A DNA stretch of 64,000 bases, from contig NC_039519.1 in assembly GCF_003672135.1 (NCBI RefSeq), positions 2,170,001 to 2,234,000 of the forward strand, written 5' to 3'. Under the pieces are notes generated by a model that searched no databases, had not been told where the DNA came from, and saw only the letters and a list, made by a program, of their open reading frames with translations. Within the stretch, counting starts at the first letter, position 1. Each line of letters starts with the position of its first letter. This document shows positions 10,901 through 22,674 of this stretch, piece after piece. The stretch comes from Ooceraea biroi. Lineage: Eukaryota; Arthropoda; Insecta; Hymenoptera; Formicidae. Made by a program: the position numbers and the translations under genes.

Positions 10901-12242
10901 TACTATTTTTGGAGTTTGAAATTCTTTTATAACAAAGTTATTCATATTGTTTCAACATGCTACAGTTATAAAAAAATGTTTTAATCGTCTTAATTTTTTC
11001 CATATTGCATATAGACGCAATTAATAACTTGTTTTTAAATCTGCTGTTATTTTGCTAAATTTTGCTATTTCTTGCTATTTATTCATGACATAATTATGTC
11101 GCAGGAAAATCATAACATCTTCATTTATATCAGGTGCAGCTAAAAATCTAGTTCCTGTACTTGCATCTTTGCCATCAAGTAGATCACTGTCCAGTCCACC
11201 ATGCTCACCAAAAGGGGATCAGGACGGTGGATGTCAGAGTTCAGGATCTACAACTGTATCTGCAACGTCTTCGCCGGGTCTTGATGAGGAACCCGAACAA
11301 TCTAGAATTACTATAAATCCTACTGTAGAAATGTCACCGAGGAAAAAGCCCCGTAAACAACAACTCACAGGTGTAGAATTAACTAAAGCTAGATGCACAG
11401 AAGAGGAGATGCAATTTATCACCGAGGAGAAGGTAAAGAAGGACCTCAAAGACGAATCAAGAGAGAAGACATCCGACAAGAAACAAATCTCGAATGTGCA
11501 GAGTGACATTAAATCATCTTCTCAGCAAACAGAAATTACGATACGTTCACGACCTATGCCAAGTTTGTTAGGTACATATAAACACTTTGTATCATACGTT
11601 TTGTAGTAATTTTTTCTAGTATTGCATAAACATGCTATTTTTTCTACGTATAATATATACCGTTTCAAAATATATCATCCATAAATATTTATTTTATTAT
11701 GTATTTTTTTTTATTTATTTATTACGTTTGGTTTTCAGGTTCTTCCTGGAAGAATAAATGGGATACTAGATTACATCATTATAGACGACCCAGTGATGTT
11801 CGGCCTCGCGAGGAAAGAAGACCAACAGTTGCTGAATTGGCACAACAGAAACACGTGTTACAAAAATTGAACGGCTGGAAAGTATATCATCTCACTGCAC
11901 AAATGGAAGATATCGCAGATCTCGAGAAGCAGGTAATAAAAACTAATTCTAATAAAAAATAATTTTTTCTACATGGGTTGCATGTACTTGTAGGTACACG
12001 AGAAATTGAAAACCACGTTAATGCTGCTGGAATCACAGCAAACTATTAAAAACAGGCACAATGATGGGCTCGAGCGTGTAAATGAACTAATCAAGGGAAA
12101 TATGCAGCGCAGTAATTTAATTAGCGAAGGCATGAACGAGGCCCGTACACAACTTGTCACTATATTTCAACATAAGGGTCCTATCACTGATCTTTTACAA
12201 CGTTGCGGTAACAAACGAGCTCAAAAAAAGAGAGATAAATGA
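7988..12242 (+). CDS. SAP130: SAP130, Sin3A/HDAC corepressor subunit
   Basis: Nuclear scaffold subunit of the Sin3-histone deacetylase corepressor. Coding exons, each with GT-AG borders and continuous frame: 7988-8296, 8645-8880, 9001-9343, 9631-9843, 9924-10314, 10396-10545, 11134-11571, 11739-11932, 11994-12242, giving about 840 residues. The N-terminal two thirds is low-complexity Ser/Thr/Gln/Val sequence with a short MQSVQSVQSV repeat. The conserved C-terminal domain starts near SPRKKPRKQQ and runs through WKNKWDTRLHHYRRPSDV and RPTVAELAQQKHVLQKLNGW, the family signature, ending in a basic coiled-coil-like tail. The start was chosen because it follows the splice acceptor at 7980 and has an ACC ATG context. 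A possible polyadenylation signal AATAAA is near 12340. The sixth intron boundary (10315-10395) is frame-neutral and stop-free. Confidence 0.93.
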
Positions 12243-12956
12243 GTTCGCGTGATATATGAATGAAGGATGTTTATAAAAAAGAACTCTTAAATCCACAAGA
12301 AAACTATTTTTATCTGTGTCAGATTCTATACATATAGGAATAAATAAATGGTTTTATATATTTAAAAGACACACTATGTGTCACTATATATATATTATAT
12401 ATATCATACGTTTATAATTTTATTATATATAAATCCACGCTGTTTTTATTTTAATATAATGTCTCCTACTCATCTTGCCACAATGTCTTTCTATTTAATT
12501 TCTGTACCTCCAATTAATTTCTACCCCTGATAATATCATATCTGGTCAGCAGACAAAACAGCACACATTTCTTTTAGAAAAATGGATCAGGAATTAAAGC
12601 TTATCAAAAATCAAACAGCATTTTTATAATATAATGTGGATGTAAGCTTTTGATTGCGATCAGTTTGAAAAAAATTGGTGCGGTCAATCCTGAGATATTG
12701 TAACCGTATTTTAGAATTGTGACGTTTCGTTTTTTTCCTTTTCCGTAATCAGGTTCAGACTCATACGTATGCTCGCACACAGCAAAATGGAGAATTCAAG
12801 TGAGCATTCTCTTCCTTTATGCTATTTATGATGTTGTCATAGAGATAACAGAACTCAAACCATGTTTGGTAACAGCAGCGTAACAGTAGTAAGGACAATA
12901 ACTCGATAACCGTATATAATAATTCCTGCAAAGTTTCACAAATCGCAAAGCATAAT
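12243..12956. other. SAP130-DNAAF3 intergenic region
   Basis: Contains the SAP130 3' end and the DNAAF3 5' region. An ATGGAGAATTCAAG followed by GTGAGC near 12789 could be an upstream exon end, but it was not needed to explain DNAAF3. Confidence 0.4.
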
Positions 12957-14736
12957 ATGTGGTGGGGATACAGTCATCCGTTAGATTTGCAAGAAGTAAT
13001 TCAAAAGAAAGACCAAGTTTCGGACAATCTCGAAGTACTGATTGTAGGTGCTGGTGATGCACGGCACATCGTAAAGACAATAGCATCATCTTACATGCAT
13101 TCTGTTCGAACGATTACGTATCACGTTATTGAACCAACTTTAGAGCAGGTTGCGAGATCGATACTTTTGTTGAACATTTGCTTGGAGAAAGATTTGGGTA
13201 TGTAAACAAATAGCAAACTATTCAATTAAATTTAAAAGAAAAATCATATAATCAATATTCTGAAGGTTTGCAGGAAGCAACGCGGTATTACTTAGAAATT
13301 TTAGGAAATACTCTTCTGCGACCGGCTACGGCTAAATATTTAGGAAAATGTGCCAAACTGCTCATAAATATTCCAACTCAGACTATTGAATGTCCGTGGT
13401 TGTCGTTGGAAAAATTTAAGCATAAAGAAAGAGATAATTTGGAATGTATTTTTAAGTAAGTTAATGTATACATAATGTGAGACATATAATATAGTGAAAC
13501 GGGCTTTACTCTGGAGTAGTAGAGAGTCTAATGTTTTTATGAGCACTGATACGGTATATCTCTAAAGATTCTGGGCACGTGCTACATGTGAAGGAGTTCC
13601 CATCGTGAATTATTGGGATCAGAGAATCCGAAAATCGTTGCAAAAGAGATACGACTGCAAAGAAGGCGTTTTTGATTGGGATTATTACATGGTCTTGAAA
13701 CCCAGATGCACCACTAATCTTTCTGTTCAAGAATATAAGTACGTTTGGCAAAAGTATACAACAAAAAATGATAATGAAAGAAAAGTTTTCTGTATTATGA
13801 GTTAGAATATCAATATCCATTGATCATGCTCTAAGAATGTTGTTTATTACCATGTGCAAATATATTGAATTATCAAAATTAGATTTTGGCGGAATAATGG
13901 GGTAGCTTTCACATGGGTCGAGGGTGAACCAGCCAGGAGCAATCCAACTTTGTTAAATAACATAATACAGTATGGACCTGGTTTTATACATTACGCATAT
14001 TTAGGAGATATCGTAAATGGTCCCTTTTTTACTTGGGCTGCTATCGAGAGAAAAGAAGATAAGAAGTAAGTCATTTCCCACAAAAACATTGAACAGTTGT
14101 TTCCAAAATCAAAAATACTAAAATACTGAAATGTATTGAAGGTTTAGGGCAACTGATATCGCTGAACGAGAAGTAATGCGTGCAATTCATGAAATAAGAA
14201 CGAAGGAACCATTGTGTGACGACTACGTCGGTGCCCACAGAGATGCATCCATTTTAAACGGTACTATAGTATGCGAAATGCCAGAGAGTGAAATGGAGAA
14301 TGAATCATGGAAATACGGAGACAAGCATAAATCGGATGAAAAAAAGATTTCTTGGGTGGAAATACCAAATCACAAGGTATGTTTTGTACACTGCGATGAT
14401 AGAATTTGCGTTTCATTGTTCCACTTTTATTTTTAGGTGATATTCCATCCGGCGACATCGTTAGAATCTTTCAAAACTAAATGTGAATATCGAAATAGAT
14501 TTCATCTAATTTGGGTAGCACACAATATGACAAAACAGCTATCAAATCTGGTGCCGTTGGCCTCAGCAGGTGCGCCTGTAATTGTGGAATTGCGCAAATG
14601 CATGGCAGAGTTACGCAAAGAGGATTTAAACATTTTCACAAAGGAACTGAAGGGAATTGCGCAGGAAAACGGACTTCGATCAATCCACGATTTTGATTCT
14701 AATGACCACATCCTTGCTCACTTTTGCAAGAATTAA
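12957..14736 (+). CDS. DNAAF3: DNAAF3, dynein axonemal assembly factor 3
   Basis: Cytoplasmic factor for pre-assembly of axonemal dynein arms; in insects expected in chordotonal neurons and sperm. Exons: 12957-13197, 13266-13455, 13568-13738, 13883-14065, 14142-14376, 14437-14736, total about 439 residues. Family features in order: MWWGYSHPLDLQ at the start, LEVLIVGAGDARH (methyltransferase-like glycine loop), WLSLEKFKHKERDNLECIF, FWARATCEGVPIVNYWDQR, GVFDWDYYMVLKP, GFIHYAYLGDIVNGPF, and C-terminal GAPVIVELRKCMAELRKEDL. These match vertebrate DNAAF3 motifs at corresponding places. Exon 5 has two in-frame acceptors six bases apart (14142 or 14148). The gene follows SAP130 on the same strand by about 0.7 kb; no functional link is implied. 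Confidence 0.93.
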
Positions 14737-15765
14737 ATAATGATTAAATAATCGAGAAATATGTGTATAAACAATTTAAAAAATGTATGAAAACTATGAT
14801 AATAATATTTCCTTCATATGTAATAAGTTTATTAATATGTAATAATATTATAATAATAATTAAGTATTCACAAAGAATATATAAATATAATATAATAGTA
14901 TTTATTATATATGCTATAATACTAAGATTATAATTACTATTTTATGCTAAATAAAGTATTTAAAAACGATTTAAAAGGACTTAAAAACGAAGTAAAACAG
15001 AAAACTTATTCTTCTTCATTGTTGTAATATATCAAAAATCTATAACAATTTAACAAAGCGTCTAAAATATTTATGATATATTATACAACTGCTTGTGAAA
15101 CTTCACTTTGCTAAATATGTATAATCAATTTCTTACTTTACACGATCTTACATACAGGTCTGGAAACGAAGTCGAATTTTCAGTGGTGGGGGAAATCACC
15201 TTATCGAACATAGAGCTTATACTATATGCCCGTTTCCTCCAATGCAGTTCAAAATTTGAACCGAGTTTAAACTTCGATCAACGAAATTTTGTATTCCATC
15301 AAGTTTTTAATGAAAGTTCAACTCAATTGAACGACGTTCATTGTGAACACAAATTTGTAGCCGGTTAACGAGTTTGAACGGCGTTTAAGCAGAAGATAAG
15401 GCGAAACATCAATACCCAGCAAACATTTTGGTTGTGGGATGTTGCCAATTGAGAAACAAATATCAGCGCAACTATAATGCCAAAGCCAGAGCTTACTGTG
15501 TCCTCAGTTGGTCTCCAATGTGAACCAAGTCTGACGAATATGTTCCACAGTCAAATTGACGACAACATTAGAGCAGATCTGACAATAGAACGGTGAAAAT
15601 GTTGCATATTAACGGAAGTGTGCTAACAGAATTGTAATAACAAAGTATGTTTTCCATTTGCGACCTTCCGGCAAACATAATTTGTTGCCATATTTGCAAT
15701 TGCAGAAAATGTTATAGGGGTATATTTAAGGCCGTCTTAAGTTTATTTGAAGATGCTGTATGGAT
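14737..15765. other. Intergenic, no gene seen; decayed MITE remnant at its end
   Basis: Very AT-rich downstream of DNAAF3. The last 50 bases (GGCCGTCTTAAGTTTATTTG) are a diverged piece of the Harbinger-like MITE that is split by the next element. Confidence 0.45.
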
Positions 15766-16687
15766 CCTCAGACAGCACAAGGATGTCCTAAGGACATCCG
15801 AAGAACATCCAGGACGTACATGTGTGATATCCTGAGGATATCCCATTTTAATCCTTGGATCTCCTCTGAATGTCCCGAGGAAGAGGAAATGATAGCCGTA
15901 TATGATCCTCTGGAATATCGAGGGAAATCCTATGAAATATCCTAAGGATTTCTATAGGATATGTTTGGGATATTATTCGTACGTTTCAAGGACGAAACCC
16001 ATACAGCACAGAAGCTCCAGGGGACGTCGCAGGGACGTCCGCAGGATATATGTCCTAATTGATTTCTGTGCTGTATGGGTATTTATCAATTCTATATATC
16101 AGTGCCTCAAAGATAGACAGAGTTAAGTTACATTTTTGTAAAAAAATAGATTTTTATATTTTATGAATTACTCTCTAAATTTCGTGTAGTGGAATCTCAC
16201 TCTTTTGGAATGAGATATCACTTCAAGCAATAATGATTTCAAAAGAAAAGAAGAAAAGAGTACTGGATCGGTTTTCCGGATGGTTATTTATAAGGTGATA
16301 ACGCAAATGTTTCTTGCGAGAACGTCACGCCTGGCCTGGCCATTTATCGGTCGCTTGGTGAATTAGAGGCGGGAATCTCAGGATATCCTGGATGTGTTTA
16401 GGATAATTTTAAGACGTTATAAGCTATCTGACATAATATAGACAGGCCAGATATTTTACAAACATCCTGTGGTTATCCAGTGGATATTTATGGGATATTT
16501 ATATTTTATTACAATATTCAAAATTTCTAATTATGTTAAATATTCTACGTAATTGAAAATAATTATAAATGCATACTAAATTTTCATAAAACAAATTTAG
16601 AATCATATCTTAAAACATCCTCGAAATATTCTGAATCGTCCTGGACATATTCAGGATGATCCTGAGGACATTTTGTGCTGTCTGGGT
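15766..16687. mobile_element. TIR element with CAGACAGCACA ends, GGAYATCC-rich interior
   Basis: Left end CAGACAGCACAAGGATGTCC and right end GGACATTTTGTGCTGTCTG are inverted. The arms are filled with variants of the palindromic word GGATATCC/GGATGTCC. The element splits a Harbinger-like MITE: the sequence before it (ATGCTGTATGGAT) and after it (TCATTTCATT) join to the intact MITE order seen at 5427-5450. No coding sequence is evident. The transposon class is unknown. Confidence 0.65.
15998..16079. mobile_element. 82-bp hairpin with CCCATACAGCACAG ends, nested
   Basis: Ends CCCATACAGCACAG and CTGTGCTGTATGGG, with the internal word GGGACGTCC. It is inserted in the 15766-16687 element, whose tips it resembles, so it belongs to the same superfamily. 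Confidence 0.65.
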
Positions 16688-16734
16688 CATTTCATTACCT
16701 CAATATAGTTAGCAGACAAATATAATAAATCTCA

Positions 16735-17490
16735 TTTTTTTATTGCAATCGTTTGGGAATCGTTTGGGAAAGTTTAGAAAACAACTTTTAGAGTTTGGGA
16801 AATAATAGTTTTTTAATAATTAATGAAAATTAGTTGAGTGTATAGTTAGCAGATATCATTCCAAATAATTTTCTTTTTCGCTTCTTTTAACGCCAAATCA
16901 TTTGGGAAAAACGCCTATAATGTTTTCAGAGTTTGGGAAATAATGATTTCCCCTCAAAATCGAGTTGAAAGTCATCACCCAGACGTGCAGTATAATCTAG
17001 GGAATAATCTAGGGACTTTTTGACTATAGGCTATATGTATAATGGAAAAACGTTTATAATCTTTGATATTTCTCATTGTTTTCCATTTCAATAATTTGGG
17101 AATCGTTTGGGAAAGTTTAGGAAACCACTTTTAGAGTTTGGGAAATAATAGTTTTTTAATAATTAATGAAAATTAGTTGAGCGTATAGTTATCATTCCAA
17201 ATAGTGTTCTTTTTCGCTTCTTTCAACTCCAAATCATTTGGGAAATACGCCTGTAATGTTTTTAGAGTTTGGGAAATAATAATTGCATCTCCAAATAAAG
17301 TTTCATGTCATCAACCAGACTTCAAGCTAAAACGCTAGGGATTTTTTGACCATACCCTATATAATGGAAAATGTTTATAATCTTCGATATATCTCATTGT
17401 TTTCTAATGTTTTCTATTGCAATCATTTGGAAATCGTTTGGGCAAGTTTAGGAAGGCACTTTCACAGTTTGGGAAGCAATAATTTTTATA
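16735..17490. repeat. Tandem repeat, unit about 330-343 bp, just over two copies
   Basis: The word CGTTTGGGAAAGTTTAG (or a close variant) recurs at 16761, 17104 and 17434, and the intervening sequence aligns throughout, including GAGTTTGGGAAATAAT blocks. It is satellite-like, with no coding potential. Confidence 0.75.
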
Positions 17491-17491
17491 C

Positions 17492-17737
17492 TTAAGGGGA
17501 TCCTGGAGTGACTAGTGAAACAGTGTTGCCATTTGCACTCATACACATACAAAAATTACAGTTGAAATTCTTTTTATAAAAATTTCGCAATTTGTACACA
17601 CAAAAATTGTGGCGGCCACCACTCGGGATAAAATAAAGGAATATAATGAAGCTTTTCGAAGTGACTTTGGAAGCATAATAAAAAAGAAAGGTGTATTCTC
17701 CTTTATGGAATACAGAATACATATAAACTTTCTTACT
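17492..17737. mobile_element. TTAA-family element, half copy
   Basis: Starts TTAAGGGGATCCTGGAGTG and shows only one arm of the palindrome. It encodes IKEYNEAFRSDFGSIIKKK (+), alignable with the peptide in the 329-738 element. Confidence 0.6.
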
Positions 17738-18640
17738 TTAAGGGGTTACATACCTCCAGAATTTTCAAACAATAGTTTTTCTATTACTGATTTTCATTCT
17801 TTATACTTTTAAAAATATAATAAAAAAAGACTTGGTGAAAAATTCCAATCCGTAACGAAGATATAACAATAAATATGACCGCGCGTCAGGAGGCGGGCCG
17901 CGGCGCGCAGCTGCTGCGTGTGGCGCAGGCTACCGCAAAGAAGCTCGAACAGCCCACAGATTACAGAAAACTGTACAAAATATAAAAATTATCGAGAAGA
18001 AAGGCACGCAATATGAAATTGGAATGGGAGATTAAGCTCACTACAAAAATTAATATTTACACGATTTTTACTTCTCAAACTTTAAACGCGTTTTTCTCGA
18101 AACCAGTTTTTTTGACACGGTCGGCACGATAACTCGAAGAGTTTTCAATATTTTTTAAAATTTTTTGCTCTCAAATCTTCGTAATCGTTTTGTCTATAGT
18201 CTGTCGAGCCATTTTTTTGCAATTTTGTTTAATACAATTTTTATAAACAATTAAAGACCGAAATTTTTCATGAAAACATGAAGTTTAACTTTGACATGGC
18301 ATAAATTGTTTATTTTTTTGAAATTAAAAAATCTGGCTCGACAGACTATAACTACAACATTACTTTACAAGAAATTTTTTGCATTTGTCAGATCCATCAA
18401 TGTTACAAGAAGATATCATGCCGACTCTGAGGGGACATTTTTTCAGCAGTGGTCCAATTAATGTCACAAAACTTTATTTTATTAATATTCAAAAATTTAT
18501 TATTAATTATTTTTTTACACTTAAAGGACCAGTAAATCGTATGCAATTCATATTTTACTTTATTATTTCAGATATACCCCCTAAAAAAATTCCCCAAACA
18601 TATCAATTTTTCGCCGCTATGGAGGTATGTAACCCCTTAA
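17738..18640. mobile_element. 903-bp TTAA element with GGGGTTACATACC ends
   Basis: Perfect terminal inverted repeats TTAAGGGGTTACATACCTCC and complement. The interior is AT-rich with one short GC-rich patch near 17880. No transposase found, so it is a non-autonomous piggyBac/Kolobok-type element. Confidence 0.75.
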
Positions 18641-18936
18641 TATTATTAATTTTTTATACTGGGAAAGTATATGCTTGGGTGGAAGAGCACGAGGGGACAG
18701 GCTTCGCCCGTCATCTAGTATTCTTCCACATAAAAAAATAACATAACTTTCAGATGACCAAAAGTACTGCGTGAAGTTACAATATATAGAACCTTGCTTT
18801 GCGTGGAACCTCGCTTCACATGAATTGAAAATCTATTTGGAATCGTACTAATTTGCATTGCAAGTACAATTAGTACGATTCCAAATACAGGTTTTCAATT
18901 CATGTGAAGCGAGGTTCCACGCAAAGCAAGGTTCTA

Positions 18937-20222
18937 TTAGGTTGTTCATTAAGTTCTGCGGTTTTCTCGATAGATAGCGTTTGTCCATTGAAAAAGATAG
19001 CATGCATCGCCTGAACCGCGGATTGCCGCATACTCCGTGATAGGTTAGACAACGCTTGACATTTCGCCAGAGTCTTTGTTGTGTTTTGACGTGTTGTGTG
19101 TACGCGCTATTCATTGAAAATGGAGGATCAAAAGGTGCATTTTCGGCACATTTTGCTATTTTTCTTCCGCAAAGGAGTAAAAGCGACGGACGCACAACGT
19201 GAGATATGTGGCGTGTACGGGGACTCGGCCATAAGCGCTGACACTTGTCAGCGTTGGTTTGCGCGCTTTCGTTCCGGAGATGTGAACATCTCCGATGCTG
19301 CTCGCTCCGGTCGTCCATCCACCACTGACGACGACCAAATCGTGGCCGCAATCAAAGCAGACCGACACCTGACAACGCGGGAGATCGCGGAGCGCTTCGA
19401 CATCGCCCATACAACGGTTGCGCAGCGATTAAAACGGCTTGGGATGTCGAAAAAAGCAGATGTTTGGGTCCCTCACGAGCTCACCGAAAAGAACATTTTG
19501 GACCGCGTCATGATCTGTGAATCCCTGTTGAAATGAAACTCGCTGGAGGCCTTTCTCAAACGGGTGGTCACGGGAGATGAAAAATGGGTGGTATATAACA
19601 ACATTCGACGCAAGCGGTCATGGTGCGGTCCGGGTGAGTCGTTACAATCGGTTCCCAAAGCGGATTTGCATCCGAAGAAAGTGATGCTGAGTGTGTGGTG
19701 AGATTGGCGAGGCGTCCTGTACTTCGAGCTGCTTCCGCGCGGTCAGACCATTGACGCCGAGAAGTATTGCGCTCAGTTAGAAAAATTGAAGCAGGCAGTG
19801 GCGGAGAAGCGGCCGGAATTGGCGAGCAGGAAGGGCGTTGTCTTCCACTACGACAACGCCAAACCACACACTGCTTTGGTGACCAAGAAGAAGTTGAAGC
19901 GCTTTGGCTGGGAAGTCATGCAGCACCCACCGTACTCCCCAGACCTTGCGCCGTCGGATTACCATCTGTTCCGGTCACTCCAAAACAATCTCGACGGGCA
20001 GCGCTTTAATTCACTGGACGATATTCAAACGTACTTGGAGGACTTTTTCGCGCAGAAGTCGCGCGACTTCTACAAACGCGGCATTATGTCCCTTCCAGAA
20101 CGTTGGCAGAAGGTGGTCGATCAAGATGGACAATACATTCTAGATTGAATAAATGTATAAGTACAATAGATTTATGTTTTAATTTAGGGCAAAAAAACCG
20201 CAGAACTTAATGAACAACCTAA
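18937..20222 (+). mobile_element. mariner element 1 (1,286 bp)
   Basis: Terminal repeats TTAGGTTGTTCATTAAGTTC and complement, flanked by TA at 18935 and 20223. The tips resemble cecropia/Hsmar1-like ends. The single transposase frame carries two stops. Confidence 0.92.
19120..20148 (+). pseudogene. mariner transposase with two in-frame TGA stops
   Basis: DDE transposase of the DD34D class. The frame from the ATG after TCATTGAAA to the stop at 20146-20148 is continuous except for TGA at 19534-19536 and at 19699-19701, the second replacing the Trp of a VWWDW motif. The first plausibly arose from CGA and the second from TGG, both transitions. N-terminal helix-turn-helix region (ISADTCQRWFARFRSGD), WVPHELT linker, catalytic GDEKW, YDNAKPH and PYSPDLAPSDYH are all present, with 34 residues between the second and third Asp. 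It is inactive as it stands. Confidence 0.92.
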
Positions 20223-20383
20223 TATATTGTAACTTCAACGCAGTACTTTTGGTCACCTAAGTTTTATTTTTTTTATGTGGAAGAGTACTAGGTGACGGGC
20301 GAAGCCCGTCTCCTCGTGCTCTTCCACCCAAGCATATACTTTCCCAGTATAAAAAATTAATAATATTAAAGTAATTTGTGATA

Positions 20384-22223
20384 CTAGGACTTTTGTTTAG
20401 GAGGAACCCGTCTTGGACCCCCCCGCGCTCCTTGGGCGGAATGCGGGGGGAGTGTAAGACTCTTACTCATTAAACCTACCTCCATCTGCCAGCCCTGGCT
20501 GTGCGAGGCGCAGGATCGGTCAAACGACACTTCATCCGCGCCCCACTTTGCCGGGTGTACTGTCCCTTGCGCCGGTGCGCTGCCCTTGCGGGCCCTAACC
20601 CCACCCACGGAGTGTGGCAGACCACCACTCCGCGGGGACCTCCCCTCTATGTTTGAGAGGAGGTTTTAAGGCGAGAGCTGACACTCCCAAGTTAGTCCTC
20701 GCCCGTCCATCCCTAAAACTCCCTGTTGGAGGTCATGGTGTCCTGCGACCCCACGACGATGATGGCCCGGACAAACGCCCCGAGGACCTATCACCTGAGT
20801 GCCCGGGCAAATGCCCCGCCGACACTCTGCCCCCAACAGGGGTCGTCGCGCCTTCCGCCCCAACTCCCTGAGTTGAGGCCCACCCCCTACGACTCCGGAG
20901 GGAGGTCTCCCCGACCTCCCTCCCGAGTCCCGCCTCCCAGCCTCCACCCGAGGCCCATTGTGCGCGCGAGCAGTGGCGCGCCACTGCCGCGCTAACTCCG
21001 ACGGGTGAACCCCACGCCCGGGGCCTATGCCCCGCCGGCACGGCGTGAGGGCGGTCCGCGTACCCCGTAGACACGCCCCCCAGGATGCTTGGATAAAGGC
21101 ACCCTGTCACCCGCCCGAGTTCCTCCCTGCATGAGCCCAGCGATCCGTCCCCTGGATCGCCGGGCCCACGCCGGCGCCACCAGAGGCGAAGCCGCCGCGA
21201 CCAGGGGGAACGCCTGGGTGCAGCAGAGAGGAGGGCGTGGGCCTGTACTCCTCGGCCCGGTCTCCATGCTGTTCCAAGCGACACCCAACGCGGCGGCCCT
21301 CCCCCTCAGGCGCCACTCCACCGCCACCCCCAGGCGGCCTGCCTCGTAACGCGTCGGGGATGCGTCCGGGCACATGCCCCGCCGACACACCCCCTCCGCG
21401 CTCGCGGTACCAGGCATAGACGCCACAACTCGTAAGAGGTCCTGGCAGCCGGGCGGAGCGGAGGAGACGCAGAGGGAGGGGGACAACCTCCATGCGCGTC
21501 CCACCCCCCACGCCGCGGCCCCCCACCGGGGCACGCCCCCGCCGACCCATCCTCCATGGGTCTGGCCCCTCCTCTGGGCCCGTACTTGTTGGGGCAGAAC
21601 TCCGTTGCCCCCGCCGCCCCACCCCGGATGTCCGGGGGTGGGGGAGCGACCGCCATCATTGTTTCCTCCGGCGGCCGCCCTCCTCCTTCTCCCAATTTGT
21701 GCCCCCCAGGGCCCATGTCCGGCGGCATGGGTTGACGGGGGAAAGGGTCCGCGGGTCAACGGACCCCCTGGAGAGTTCCAGGGAGAGTTCCCCACCCCGC
21801 CGGACAGAGGCCCCGCCCGGGGCCCTCGCCCGCCCAGATGTTCGGGGCGGGCCTGTCCTCCTCCGACCCCTCTTTGGCCCGCCGGGGCCTTCCCGCAGAA
21901 CCTTGCCACGAATCCGAACCCTGACGGGCCGTCCTCCCCGGCGGCAAGCCGCCAGTGGCTCGGGAACCTCGGGTTCGCCAAAACCCGTACTGCAGAGCGA
22001 GTCGTGCAGCCCCTGAGGTAGCTCGGGAACTTTAGGTTGGCCAGACCTGTACTGCAGAGCGAGTCATGCAGCCCCCGAGGTAGCTCGGGAACCTCGGGTT
22101 TGCCAGTTCCGCATCCAGCCGTCCGGGCGAAGATGGCCGGACCCCTGAGGTAGCTCGGGTGCCCCCGGGTTCGCTAAGACCCGTATCCAGCCGTCCAGGC
22201 CAGACGGCTGGACCCCTGAGGGA
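20384..22223. repeat. GC-rich island of unknown origin
   Basis: About 1.85 kb of conspicuously GC-rich sequence in AT-rich surroundings. Long open frames exist on both strands but have Pro/Arg/Gly-only composition and no recognisable domain. The word CGGGCANATGCCCCGCCGACA recurs near 20802 and 21368, with a variant near 21015. It could be the untranslated part of a non-LTR retrotransposon or a satellite; I cannot tell. Confidence 0.5.
21955..22215. repeat. Tandem repeat of about 62-66 bp, four diverged units
   Basis: Units begin CTCGGGAACCTCGGGTT (or a variant) and end CCCCTGAGGTAGCT. The first two have GTACTGCAGAGCGAGTC and the last two GTATCCAGCCGTCC in the middle. It forms the right end of the GC-rich island. 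Confidence 0.7.
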
Positions 22224-22391
22224 TGTCACACTTAATCTAACTCTAACCAACCCTGTGGACCTCGATATAGTTGGAATCGAGGTCCACAGAGTTGGTTAGA
22301 GTTAGATTAAGTGTGATTAACTTTTTTGTAATACATACAGATTAATTGTCACACTTAATCTAACTCTAACCAACCCTGTGGACCTCAATAG
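22224..22391. mobile_element. Hairpin repeat (TCACACTTAATCTAAC) plus an extra half copy
   Basis: 22226-22316 is a near-perfect hairpin with arms TCACACTTAATCTAACTCTA and complement. The left arm recurs alone at 22347-22391. Confidence 0.7.
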
Positions 22392-22674
22392 TGTGCGCGA
22401 CATTTTTAATTTCGCGCACTTTTACGTCACCGCGCACGTTCGGTTTGTGTGCGCTACGCCTGTAGACCGTCGATATGACAGGTTTCCTAACCTACGCGGT
22501 GCCCAACTTTAACGAGTAATATCTCGTTTCGTGGGGCAGAGCGACGCTTTTCTCTTGCGAAATCTTTTTTTTACGCGAAAACGCATCGAATAAGTGCATT
22601 TTCATCGCAATTTAAGGTGAGCGGGTCAAAGTAAACATTTACTGTTTTGCATTAATTTTCGCTTATTTTGTGCA

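Larger units (their letters stand above)
18637..20369. mobile_element. Palindromic element split by a mariner
   Basis: Outer arms share TTAATATTATTAA, then the TATACTGGGAAAGTATATGC and GAGCGAAGCC-type blocks in inverted order on either side of the mariner at 18937-20222. The left arm also has an inner hairpin near 18820-18930. One arm is found again at 2860-3344. Confidence 0.75.

Noticed and set aside
20384..22016. Several long frames on both strands (up to 318 codons) in the GC-rich island
   Set aside because: High GC content removes stop codons; the proteins are Pro/Arg/Gly-rich without domains and overlap on both strands.
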